Source of the DNA: Candidatus Gastranaerophilales bacterium
GTDB lineage: Bacteria; Cyanobacteriota; Vampirovibrionia; Gastranaerophilales; Gastranaerophilaceae
DNA: 64,000 nucleotides
Direction of reading: 5' to 3'
Assembly: GCA_944323475.1 (NCBI GenBank)
Contig: CALUSQ010000001.1
Span: 96,738 to 160,737 of the forward strand
Shown here: positions 26,281-34,550 of the stretch, piece after piece
How the letters are laid out: each line of letters opens with the position of its first letter
How positions within the stretch are numbered: the first letter of the stretch is position 1
Translations under genes and position numbers: made by a program
Notes under the pieces: model-generated
The model's database searches: none
What the model saw: the letters and a program-made list of their open reading frames with translations, nothing else
What the model was told of the DNA's origin: nothing

Positions 26281-26449
26281 AAGGGTTTTTGCCAAAACTC
26301 AATTTCGACAATTATTATAATACATGCTGATTTTTTTTTGTAAAGTAGTGATTTTTAAATTATTGTAAAATAATAGATCTCCATTAGCAAAATTTATTAT
26401 ATTCAACTGTTAAATATAATCATTAATGCAACAATTATGGTGAAAGTAT

Positions 26450-27256
26450 ATGAGAATAAATTGCATAACAACAAATCAATATTATTCAAATAAAACAATA
26501 AAACCTGCTATTACAACTTTTGGAAAAGACACAAATACAGTTTTTACTGATATCAGAAAAGTAATTAAAGATAATAATTTTAAGATAAATAATATTGCAG
26601 AATGGGATTACAATGTACTCACAGACTTTGTTAACAATACAACACTTCAAAACATTTCTAAAAAAAAACCAATAAAAGCTTATTACAGTGAGTTTAATGA
26701 TGAATATAACGAATATGCACAAATAGAAATCAAATTTGGTAAAAATGAGTTTATTTTTGTAGGAGCAGGAGACAATAATTTAGAATCTACTTGGGATTTA
26801 AAAAGTGATATTAAAAAATATACAAAAGAAGGTGAATTAACTTTCTTAAAGCATGTCCAAAAATATATGGAAGAAAATCTTATTCCATTAAAAAATTTAG
26901 AAAAACTAAAAAATAATAAGATCAAATTAATTACTAAAACACCAATACCAGATTCATTATTAGATGTTATTGCAAATTCTGAAGTTTTAAAAGAAATTGC
27001 AAAAGATAATAATGGAATGAAAATCAAATACAAAAAAGATACATATCAAGAAACAGCTTATTTATATTTTAAGTTTGGAAATAAAGAATATAAAATTTCT
27101 GGAGTAGAAATAATGGCTGAAACAGCTGATGATGAGCTTTTATCAATCGCCAATGAAATCAAAGAAAAAGGAAAACAAGATTTTTTAGATAAAGCTGAAA
27201 CATACACCAAAGAAAGAGCCAAACTTTCATTTTGGGAAAAGTTATTTGGCTTCTAG
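26450..27256 (+). CDS. Hypothetical protein with internally duplicated domain and FG motif
   Basis: 268 residues, no known family. ITTFGKDTN (F24) lies near the N-terminus. Two copies of an about 115-residue unit follow. The first has YNEYAQIEIKFGKNEFIFV and ends EGELTFLKHVQKYMEE; the second has YQETAYLYFKFGNKEYKIS and ends KQDFLDKAETYTKE. Each unit is predicted as a helix, a beta-sheet and a helix. The C-terminus is FWEKLFGF. There is no signal peptide or TM helix. SD GGTGAA precedes the ATG. It lies alone between tRNA-Ala and a convergent DUF429-like gene, so context says little. Confidence 0.65.
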   Translation: MRINCITTNQYYSNKTIKPAITTFGKDTNTVFTDIRKVIKDNNFKINNIAEWDYNVLTDFVNNTTLQNISKKKPIKAYYSEFNDEYNEYAQIEIKFGKNEFIFVGAGDNNLESTWDLKSDIKKYTKEGELTFLKHVQKYMEENLIPLKNLEKLKNNKIKLITKTPIPDSLLDVIANSEVLKEIAKDNNGMKIKYKKDTYQETAYLYFKFGNKEYKISGVEIMAETADDELLSIANEIKEKGKQDFLDKAETYTKERAKLSFWEKLFGF

Positions 27257-27260
27257 GGTA

Positions 27261-27914
27261 TTAGATATCCAATCCAATAACTTCTATATCTTTATATTTT
27301 GCTTTTACCTTACAATCGTATTCTGTATTTTCTTGAGACATTATTATCCCAAGATATGCCCCCAAAATTGCTTCTAACTGTGAAACAGGAAGCATATTAG
27401 ATGGAAGCTCCTTAAAGCCAAAGCGATATTTTAATGCACTTTGAAGAGCCTTGCAATCTACTGGTGAACGATCTTTGTATATTCCTGACAGAGACAATGA
27501 TGATTTTAATTCATGAATATCATAACGAAAAACATCAATTCCTTTTGATTTCAAATCAGAAAATACATCACACCCACGATGTGAATACCGCTGTATCCAA
27601 TCACTATCATGATTTATCAAATCATTGCTTTGTATAAGCTGATATTCTCTTGAAATAAGTTTCCATTTTGCATTCAGCATCATAGGATTTTCAGGCAGTG
27701 CGATATTTATAATTGCATTTTGTTTACCAACAAAACGTTTCAAAAAGAAACGGACATCTTCCATTGAAAAAAGTTTGTCTAATGTTATGATTTTTTTGTT
27801 TTTATCAATTATAGCAACACCAGTTTCATTAGTAGAATTTGACCCAAGTGATATTCCGGCAAAATATAGTTTATTTGCAAAATGTTTTTTGCTTAATACG
27901 CTGTCTTTTATCAT
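27261..27914 (-). CDS. DUF429-like (RNase H-fold) protein
   Basis: 217 residues. The first strand and turn (YFAGISLGSNSTNETGVAII) and the second acidic region (AIINIALPENPM) have the layout of DUF429, a predicted RNase H-fold nuclease family, although the expected first Asp is replaced by Ser (GISLG). SPVDCKALQSALKYRFGF would be the later helix. If the catalytic Asp is truly missing, activity is doubtful. It follows the membrane-protein gene by 14 bp and probably shares its transcript. Confidence 0.5.
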   Translation of the reverse strand: MIKDSVLSKKHFANKLYFAGISLGSNSTNETGVAIIDKNKKIITLDKLFSMEDVRFFLKRFVGKQNAIINIALPENPMMLNAKWKLISREYQLIQSNDLINHDSDWIQRYSHRGCDVFSDLKSKGIDVFRYDIHELKSSLSLSGIYKDRSPVDCKALQSALKYRFGFKELPSNMLPVSQLEAILGAYLGIIMSQENTEYDCKVKAKYKDIEVIGLDI

Positions 27915-27928
27915 TAAAAACCTTTAAA

Positions 27929-28507
27929 TTAGTATATAGTTCTTTTAACTACATTAAATCTACCTTGATTTCTGCTTTCATAAAGTTTTTCAAAATTATT
28001 TTGAACATCCTTATAGTTCTTTATTGTCAATTCGATAGATTTGTTTACTACAACAAACATAATTGGCAAAGAAATCAATACAGTCATTATACCCACAAAC
28101 ATATGTTTTGAAAACTTTATTAAATGAGCTTTTTGTTTCGCAACATTTAATTGAGATCTGTGATCAGATAAAAGCTTATTAAAAAGCTTTGTTCTCTCTT
28201 CCATTGGTATTTTGTCAAAATATTCAACATTTTCAGAATTAACCATAACAACAAATTTTTTAGCTCTAGGTCCTTTGTTCCTCACAACAGGTTTTTCTAT
28301 TTCAGCATAAGGATCATAATCACTATCTTGAGAATCAGCACTAACACCATCCATAAGAGCTTTTGGACTTTGAGACAAAAAGCCTTCAGAATCATCAGTA
28401 AAATTACTCATGCTCCTAATAGTAGCTTGCAACTTTTCAATTTCGATTTTTTCATCAAAATCTAAATTATGAAAATCTTCATTATTGCCATCAAAAGATT
28501 CTGACAT
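27929..28507 (-). CDS. Hypothetical single-TM protein
   Basis: About 192 residues from the ATG at 28505-28507, chosen because SD GAGGAAAA lies just before it; a longer frame to 28546 has no SD. The N-terminal 110 residues are acidic and probably disordered (NNEDFHNLDFDEKIEIEK then SQDSDYDPYAEIEK). A charged helical part and one TM helix follow (HMFVGIMTVLISLPIMFVVV, about 142-162 of this form), then a C-terminal tail predicted to be helical. Family not recognised. It is divergent from the heptose kinase gene. Confidence 0.6.
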   Translation of the reverse strand: MSESFDGNNEDFHNLDFDEKIEIEKLQATIRSMSNFTDDSEGFLSQSPKALMDGVSADSQDSDYDPYAEIEKPVVRNKGPRAKKFVVMVNSENVEYFDKIPMEERTKLFNKLLSDHRSQLNVAKQKAHLIKFSKHMFVGIMTVLISLPIMFVVVNKSIELTIKNYKDVQNNFEKLYESRNQGRFNVVKRTIY

Positions 28508-28630
28508 TTTTCCTCTGTACAATGTTTTCTGATTGATTTCGTACACTTTTTTTGTGTTAAACTAAATATATTATACTACATTATAAAAATTTTTTTACCT
28601 AAATTTGGAGTATTTTAAACGGAGAGAAAA

Positions 28631-29668
28631 ATGTTTGATTTTGACAAAGAAAAATTAGAAAATTATATAAAAAAACTCAACACTCCTAAAGTTCTTATTG
28701 TTGGAGATATGGGCATAGACGAAATGGTATATGGTGAAACAGAAAGAATATCTAGAGAAGCACCAGTATTAATACTCAGACACTCAAATACAAAAATCAT
28801 TTTAGGACAAGCAGCAAACGCAGCCCACAACCTTGCAACAATCAATGGTGGCAAAGTTTCTGCAATCGGGCTATATGGAGATGACTATTATGGACCAATG
28901 CTTTTGGATGCTTTCAAAAAAGTCGGAATTAATACAGAGTATATGGTTCAGGATAATTCAAGAATAACCACAGTAAAATCAAGAATTTCAGGCGCAAGTT
29001 TTCATTCTGTTGCACAACAAGTAGTTAGAATCGACAGGGTAGATGACAAAGCACCTTCAAAAGAAATTGAAGACAGACTTATTGAAAATATTGAAAAAGC
29101 AATGCCTTTACATGATGCTGTCATTCTCTCTGATTACAATATAGGGCTTTTAACAGATAGAGTAATCAAAGAAACAATATCAATTGCAAATAAATACAAT
29201 AAAATTGTAGTTGCCGATGTTCAAAAAGATATGGCGAGATACAAAGGAGTAAATGCTCTTACACCAAACCAACCTGACAGTGAAAAGGCTGTTGGTTACT
29301 TTATCAGAGACGAAAAAACACTAAACAGTGCAGGAGCAGACATTTTGAAGCTTACTGATGCAAATGTTCTTTTACTAACAAGAGGCGGAGACGGAATGAC
29401 GGTGTTTGAAAAAGGGAAACAAACACACACAGATGTTCCCGTTTTCAATAAAACGAGTGTATTTGATGTAACAGGTGCAGGTGACACTGTAGTAGCTTCG
29501 TTTACACTTGCACTGGCTGCAGGTGCAGAACCCAAATACGCGGCAATAATAGGCAATATCGCAGCAAGTATAGTAATTCGTTCTTTTGGTTGTGCAACAA
29601 CAACAATAGATGAGCTACTAAAAAGTCTTAACAAGATGGATATGGAAAACTACACAATTAAAGCATAA
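28631..29668 (+). CDS. Heptose 7-phosphate 1-kinase (RfaE1/HldE N-domain type, PfkB family)
   Basis: 345 residues of ribokinase fold: VLIVGDMGIDEMVYGETERI at the start, the sugar-binding GQAANAAHNLA, ALTPNQPDSEKA, and the PfkB signature FDVTGAGDTVVASFTLALAA with the catalytic Asp. Length and motifs fit the kinase half of HldE, without the C-terminal adenylyltransferase. The role is ADP-heptose supply for LPS core or S-layer glycans. SD CGGAGAG precedes the ATG. It starts a same-strand run that continues to the ROK kinase. Confidence 0.88.
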   Translation: MFDFDKEKLENYIKKLNTPKVLIVGDMGIDEMVYGETERISREAPVLILRHSNTKIILGQAANAAHNLATINGGKVSAIGLYGDDYYGPMLLDAFKKVGINTEYMVQDNSRITTVKSRISGASFHSVAQQVVRIDRVDDKAPSKEIEDRLIENIEKAMPLHDAVILSDYNIGLLTDRVIKETISIANKYNKIVVADVQKDMARYKGVNALTPNQPDSEKAVGYFIRDEKTLNSAGADILKLTDANVLLLTRGGDGMTVFEKGKQTHTDVPVFNKTSVFDVTGAGDTVVASFTLALAAGAEPKYAAIIGNIAASIVIRSFGCATTTIDELLKSLNKMDMENYTIKA

Positions 29669-29687
29669 AAACACTAAGGAGTAAAAA

Positions 29688-30317
29688 ATGAACATAAAAG
29701 AATTAAAACCTTTAGATTATATTATTTTGGCTGCAATCGTTGCAGTTATTGCTTTTGGTTTATTAATTGTAATGGGAAAAAACAAATTTTCTAAATCGCC
29801 TGTCGAAGCTACTAAAAAAATAGCTTTTCAAGTAATGCTAAAAAGCGTATCTGTAACAGATAATAAAATGCCTTTTATAGTTGGTGAAGAATCTTTTATT
29901 ACAATCAGAAATGTTCCTTATACAAAACTTCAAATAATTGATGTAGCTTATCAACCTAAAAAAGCAATTTTGCCGATAAATAATCCTCAACAACCTTTTG
30001 TTGTTATTGATGATTATTCTCAGCCTTATCAATATGATTTTGTTGTTTCTTTGATTGATGAAGCAAAAATAACAAAAGATGGTCCGGTTGTTGGCGGCAA
30101 CAAAATAAAAATTGGTCTGCCAATCGTTCTTGAAGGTTTCAATTATCGTATAGGCGGTACAATATCAAATGTTCAAGTGTTGGAAGATAAAGACATAGAA
30201 GCAATAAACAAATATGTTGATCAACAAAAAACACAACAAAAAATTCTTGAACTTCAATCACAAGGCGAACAAAAAGCTGAAGCCAAAGAAGAATCTAAGG
30301 AAGCAGTAAAAAAATAG
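29688..30317 (+). CDS. DUF4330-like membrane-anchored protein
   Basis: 209 residues: an N-terminal TM anchor (DYIILAAIVAVIAFGLLIV, about 9-28), then a beta-rich domain (MLKSVSVTDNKMPFIVGEE; LQIIDVAYQPKKAILPI) and a Lys/Glu/Gln-rich C-terminal tail. The arrangement resembles DUF4330 proteins of Cyanobacteria, of unknown function. It lies 19 bp behind the heptose kinase with SD AAGGAG, and the O-antigen-ligase-like gene follows 19 bp later. This suggests a role in surface polysaccharide assembly. Confidence 0.6.
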   Translation: MNIKELKPLDYIILAAIVAVIAFGLLIVMGKNKFSKSPVEATKKIAFQVMLKSVSVTDNKMPFIVGEESFITIRNVPYTKLQIIDVAYQPKKAILPINNPQQPFVVIDDYSQPYQYDFVVSLIDEAKITKDGPVVGGNKIKIGLPIVLEGFNYRIGGTISNVQVLEDKDIEAINKYVDQQKTQQKILELQSQGEQKAEAKEESKEAVKK

Positions 30318-30336
30318 TATGGTGTTTTAATAGTTT

Positions 30337-31698
30337 ATGGAATCAAAATTTTTAGATATAAAAAATTCTGTTTATGCATTTTTTCAAAAAAAGTTTGAAA
30401 TAATCACAAAAAACAGTCTTATTTTGAGCAAAATTGATGAAATTATCTTCTTTTTTATAGGAATAACACTTTTTGCTTCAACTTTTATGGAAAGTGAAAA
30501 AATAGGTGGGCTGGCAATAATTGTCATTCTGCTTACAATAGTAAAAATGTTTACAAAAGCCGGTACAAAGGCACGTGTTACCACTTGGGATGCAGCAATA
30601 TTTATATATTTTATAATATGTTTTATTAGCACTATAAATTCAACACTTGTACCACAAAGTATACATGGATTTTTAAAAACAGTAATATACATACTTTACT
30701 ATTTTTGTGCAGCAAATTATTTTCAAACTAATCAAAATAAAATCAAATATATTTTCTTATTAGTTGGTATTTTATGTTCAGTAGAAGCAATTATTGCAAT
30801 ATATCAAAATTTTGCAGGAATTGAGCAAATATCAACTTGGCAAGATTCAAATTATATAAATCCTGAAGACGCAATAGCCAGAGCCTACGGAACATTAAAA
30901 CCGTATAATCCGAATCTCCTTGGTGGTTATTTATTAACAGGAATCCCATATATAATTGGTGCCGGAACCTTATGTTTAATTAACAAAAACAAAAAAACAT
31001 TCTTATTTACATTGGCTGCGTTTGTTATTTCCGCACTTGCTGTATTTTTTACAGGTTCCAGAGGTGCATATCTTGGACTAGGCGCAATCATTGCTGGAAT
31101 AATAATTATTTCAGGTTTAATTTTAAAAACAGATTTTGCAAACGAACAAAAACTAAAATCATTATACAAAAAAGCAATTGGTGCACTTGTCGGATTGGTT
31201 GTACTAGTTTTAATTGCAGTACCAAAAATCACAAAACGTTTGCTTTCCATTTTTATACTAAGAGGTGACTCCTCAACATCATTCAGAATGAATGTTTATA
31301 ACTCCTCGTGGCATATGTTTTGTGACAATTTTATTTTAGGAATCGGTTCAGGAAACCAAACTTTTAGAGAAATATACGGATTATATATGATTACAGGGTT
31401 TGATGCACTAAGCACTTACTCTGTACCTCTTGAAATTGCAGTAGAATCAGGAATATTTGGGTTAATATCTTTTGTATCATTTATAATTCTATTTTTAGTT
31501 AAAGCATTTCAATTGATTCTTAAAATATCTCCGAACGGACTAGTCTCAAAGGTAATTATGTCTTGTGCAATATTAACAATTCTGGGTGTGATGACCCACG
31601 GAATGTTTGATACAATATTTTTTAGACCACAAGTTCAGTTCTTATTCTGGACAATGATAGCGATGTCTTCATCAGTAATTAATGATAAAAAACAATAA
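30337..31698 (+). CDS. O-antigen ligase/IctB-like membrane protein
   Basis: 453 residues with about 10-12 TM helices. YGTLKPYNPNLLGGYLL, FTGSRGAYLGLGA, DSSTSFRMNVYNSSW and GIGSGNQTFREIYGLYM mark the Wzy/WaaL superfamily, and the details (PNLLGGYLL, NVY..SW, LEIAVESGIFGL) are close to cyanobacterial IctB-like proteins. The family ligates O-antigen or other glycans to lipid A core. IctB was once proposed as a bicarbonate transporter, which I consider unlikely here given the neighbouring heptose kinase. The predicted periplasmic loop is around residues 300-360. Confidence 0.82.
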   Translation: MESKFLDIKNSVYAFFQKKFEIITKNSLILSKIDEIIFFFIGITLFASTFMESEKIGGLAIIVILLTIVKMFTKAGTKARVTTWDAAIFIYFIICFISTINSTLVPQSIHGFLKTVIYILYYFCAANYFQTNQNKIKYIFLLVGILCSVEAIIAIYQNFAGIEQISTWQDSNYINPEDAIARAYGTLKPYNPNLLGGYLLTGIPYIIGAGTLCLINKNKKTFLFTLAAFVISALAVFFTGSRGAYLGLGAIIAGIIIISGLILKTDFANEQKLKSLYKKAIGALVGLVVLVLIAVPKITKRLLSIFILRGDSSTSFRMNVYNSSWHMFCDNFILGIGSGNQTFREIYGLYMITGFDALSTYSVPLEIAVESGIFGLISFVSFIILFLVKAFQLILKISPNGLVSKVIMSCAILTILGVMTHGMFDTIFFRPQVQFLFWTMIAMSSSVINDKKQ

Positions 31699-31716
31699 AG
31701 ACCGAGAGGTATAAAA

Positions 31717-32922
31717 ATGAAATTGTCAAAACGTATAACACTTACAATACTTGCATTAGTTGGATTTATTACATCAATAAAACTTTCAATGATATACATT
31801 GATGTAAATTTCAACCCCTATGCTCTTTCTAGCTTTTGCTCAATTAATGACTTAATTGATTGCGATGGTGTAGCAAAAACAGTTCATTCACAATTTTTTG
31901 GCATACCGTTAGCTTTTTGGGGATTATTATTATATTTCATTTTTCTTTTCTTTGTTTATGTTGACAAACTACAAAAAATTGAAATCAAAGGTTTTAAACT
32001 CTTTGGTTTTACAGAAGTTTTTAAAAACCCTGAATCCTATATATGTGCTCTTGGTATAATAGCTTTTGCAATTTCTATGTCGCTTGCAGGTTTATCTATT
32101 TTTGAAATTCACAAAATTTGTATACTGTGCTTTTTTACATATATTCTCAATCTTATAATAGGTCTGTATGCAAAACCACAGGAGAAAAATTATCTAGAAG
32201 TTTTTAAAATAAGTTTTATAGACTTTTTTGAAGCATTAAAAATAAAAAAATACTTAATATCCTTTGTTATTGTTATTTTAGCTGCTATAAGCATACTAAC
32301 TTATACAACAATAACAGATATTTTAGCACCACAAGTAAAACTACAAAAAGAATTAAAATCATATTTAACCCCTAAAGGAAAAGAATATAAAGTTTCAGGA
32401 AATATACTTGGTGACAAAAATGCAACACTTATTGTTCACGAATACACAGATTATCAATGTCAGTTTTGTTTTGTACTAAATACAATGACAAATAGAGCAA
32501 TTAGTGAATTGTCAAACATTCAAATTGTACATCACAACTTGCCACTTGATTCAGAATGTAATCCTAATATGGAAGAACAAATGCATCCTGGTTCTTGTTT
32601 AATGTCAAAATATGCAATCGCAGCAGGAATGCAAGGGAAATACTGGGATATGAACAATATGCTTTTTGACAATCAATATGAATCAGAAGAAGCTATTCTT
32701 AAAGATGCAAAAAAACTTGGTTTAAATATTGAAAAACTTAAAAACGATGCATACTCACAGGAGATTGCAACTCAACTAAAAAAAGAAATAGAAGAAGCAA
32801 CAAAATTTGGAATCAACGGTACCCCTGCAATTAGAATAAATATGGAAACACATATAGGCATAATGCCTTATGAAGAATTAAAAGAAAAATTAATAAAAGC
32901 TGGTGCAAAAGAAAGAAAATAA
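31717..32922 (+). CDS. VKOR-DsbA-like fusion (disulfide bond formation)
   Basis: 401 residues. The N-terminal four- to five-TM vitamin K epoxide reductase domain has its loop cysteines at C41 and C49 (FCSINDLIDCDG) and the quinone-proximal CxxC at C135/C138 (KICILCFF). A further TM helix (about 180-198) leads to a DsbA-like thioredoxin domain with CQFC (C248/C251) and cis-Pro in NGTPAIRIN. It would oxidise exported proteins and pass electrons to quinone. This fusion is typical of Cyanobacteria and some other phyla. The next gene begins six bases after its stop. Confidence 0.93.
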   Translation: MKLSKRITLTILALVGFITSIKLSMIYIDVNFNPYALSSFCSINDLIDCDGVAKTVHSQFFGIPLAFWGLLLYFIFLFFVYVDKLQKIEIKGFKLFGFTEVFKNPESYICALGIIAFAISMSLAGLSIFEIHKICILCFFTYILNLIIGLYAKPQEKNYLEVFKISFIDFFEALKIKKYLISFVIVILAAISILTYTTITDILAPQVKLQKELKSYLTPKGKEYKVSGNILGDKNATLIVHEYTDYQCQFCFVLNTMTNRAISELSNIQIVHHNLPLDSECNPNMEEQMHPGSCLMSKYAIAAGMQGKYWDMNNMLFDNQYESEEAILKDAKKLGLNIEKLKNDAYSQEIATQLKKEIEEATKFGINGTPAIRINMETHIGIMPYEELKEKLIKAGAKERK

Positions 32923-32928
32923 TTAAAA

Positions 32929-33498
32929 GTGGAGAACACACAAAAAATAAAAGAAAAAGTCTTACTTCATGCATGTTGTGCTGTTTGTATGGCATATCCA
33001 GTTGAAATACTAAAAAAAATAGAAGAAAAAAACTATGAACCTATAGTATATTTCTATAATCCCAATATTTATCCGCTTAAAGAATATGAAAGAAGAAAAC
33101 AAGAGTTAATAAACTATTGTGACAAAAAAAATTACAAATATATAATTGGAGATTATGAAAATAAAGACTGGTTAAATTTCATTCAAGGATTAGAACAAGA
33201 GCCAGAAAAAGGCCTGAGATGCAATAAATGTTTTGAATTCCGTTTAGACAAAACAGCACAAACAGCTCAAAAAGAGAATATAAAAATTTTTACAACAACA
33301 TTAACAGTTAGCCCACACAAAATATCCCAAAATATATTTAAAGCAGGGCAAATTGTTGCACAAAGATATGGTATAAAATTCTTAGAAATTGATTTTAAGA
33401 AAAAAGATGGTTTCAAAAAAACAATGGAACTTGCAAAAGAAAATAATTTTTACAGACAAAATTACTGTGGCTGTGAGTACAGTATAAAAAATGATTAA
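32929..33498 (+). CDS. queH: Epoxyqueuosine reductase QueH
   Basis: 189 residues. The cysteine motifs of QueH (DUF208) are complete: HACCAVC at the N-terminus, GLRCNKCFEFRL in the middle and YCGCEYS at the end. FYNPNIYPLKEYERRK and TTTLTVSPHK are also characteristic. It reduces epoxyqueuosine to queuosine in tRNA with an Fe-S cluster. The start is GTG at 32929, six bases after the VKOR stop; no in-frame ATG occurs before the first Cys motif, and the SD is weak. Confidence 0.92.
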   Translation: MENTQKIKEKVLLHACCAVCMAYPVEILKKIEEKNYEPIVYFYNPNIYPLKEYERRKQELINYCDKKNYKYIIGDYENKDWLNFIQGLEQEPEKGLRCNKCFEFRLDKTAQTAQKENIKIFTTTLTVSPHKISQNIFKAGQIVAQRYGIKFLEIDFKKKDGFKKTMELAKENNFYRQNYCGCEYSIKND

Positions 33499-33542
33499 AT
33501 AGTATGTTATAATTTCAATAAACAGACAAATGGAGTAACTAT

Positions 33543-34535
33543 ATGCCCAATTATGCTATCGGAATTGATCTAGGCGGAACAAAAATATTAGCAGGACTTG
33601 TAAACAAAGGGAATGGAGAAGTTTTACACTCCATAAAACAAAAAACAGGAAAAGCAAAAGATGCCGAAACGATAGTAGAAAAACTTAAACTTTCTGTAAA
33701 AGAATTATTGGAAACTTCTAATTTTGACATAGCACAAATAGATTCTATAGGCATAGGTGCTCCTGGCCAAGTCGACAGAGAAAAAGGTATTTTAATATCA
33801 GCCCCTAATCTGAATTGTACAAATTTAAATATAAAAGCAATACTTGAAAGGGAGTTTTTTATACCAACTTTTCTTGGAAATGACGTAGGTATAGCGACCT
33901 TAGGAGAAATGAAATTCGGAGCCGGTAAAGGATTCAACAATTTTGTATGCATATTTGTAGGTACAGGAATAGGCTCTGGAATTGCAGAAAATGGTAAAAT
34001 TCGATATGGAGCAACCGGTACAGCTGGAGAAATTGGGCACATAATCGTAGATGCAGGCGGCAGACCTTGCGGATGCGGCGGTAATGGATGTCTTGAAGCT
34101 TATGCTTCAAGAACAGCTATTGAAGCAAGAATAATGGGTGCACTAAAAAAAGGTGAAAAATCCGTAATTACTGAATTTATGAGAGAAGATAAACCAATAA
34201 GCTCTAGTATGATAAGAAAAGCACTCGAACATAAAGATACTCTCGTAACTAATGTGATGAATGAAGCTTCAAACTATCTTTCTAACGGATTGGCAACAAT
34301 AATTAATTTTTATAATCCTGAATTAATTGTACTTGGTGGAGGACTTATTGAAGCCGTTGATGATTTCTACTACAGAACAATTGATTTAGCAAAATCAAAA
34401 GCCTTACCAATACCGGCAAAGAAAACTATCTTTAAAAAAGCACAGCTTGGAGATTTTTCAGGCGTAATAGGTGCTTGTTTTTTGGAAGATTTACAAAAAA
34501 CAAAGACACCTGATAAAACAGGTGCCTTTAAATAA
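33543..34535 (+). CDS. glk: ROK family sugar kinase, probably glucokinase
   Basis: 330 residues. The ATP phosphate-binding motif is GIDLGGTKILAGLV, LGNDVGIATLGE holds the catalytic Asp, and GAGKGFNNFVCIFVGTGIG follows. The ROK zinc site is CGCGGNGCLEAYASRTAI, preceded by GEIGHIIVDAGGRPCGCG with the sugar-binding Glu-His. Length and motif spacing fit bacterial glucokinase. SD GGAG precedes the ATG. Together with glgC it would feed glucose phosphates into storage and envelope sugars. Confidence 0.88.
   Translation: MPNYAIGIDLGGTKILAGLVNKGNGEVLHSIKQKTGKAKDAETIVEKLKLSVKELLETSNFDIAQIDSIGIGAPGQVDREKGILISAPNLNCTNLNIKAILEREFFIPTFLGNDVGIATLGEMKFGAGKGFNNFVCIFVGTGIGSGIAENGKIRYGATGTAGEIGHIIVDAGGRPCGCGGNGCLEAYASRTAIEARIMGALKKGEKSVITEFMREDKPISSSMIRKALEHKDTLVTNVMNEASNYLSNGLATIINFYNPELIVLGGGLIEAVDDFYYRTIDLAKSKALPIPAKKTIFKKAQLGDFSGVIGACFLEDLQKTKTPDKTGAFK
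34505..34526. terminator. Stem-loop between convergent genes, terminator-like on the minus strand
   Basis: CACCTG/CAGGTG (34507-34512 with 34519-34524, six-base loop) overlaps the last codons of the ROK kinase. On the minus strand it is followed by TCTTTGTTTTTT, which suits a terminator for the low-complexity gene. On the plus strand the T-run is short. Confidence 0.5.
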
Positions 34536-34550
34536 TTTGTTCAATTCTTA

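Noticed and set aside
33551..34042. 163-codon minus-strand frame inside the ROK kinase
   Set aside because: Antisense to the kinase motifs and Pro/Ser-rich, so it is a composition shadow.
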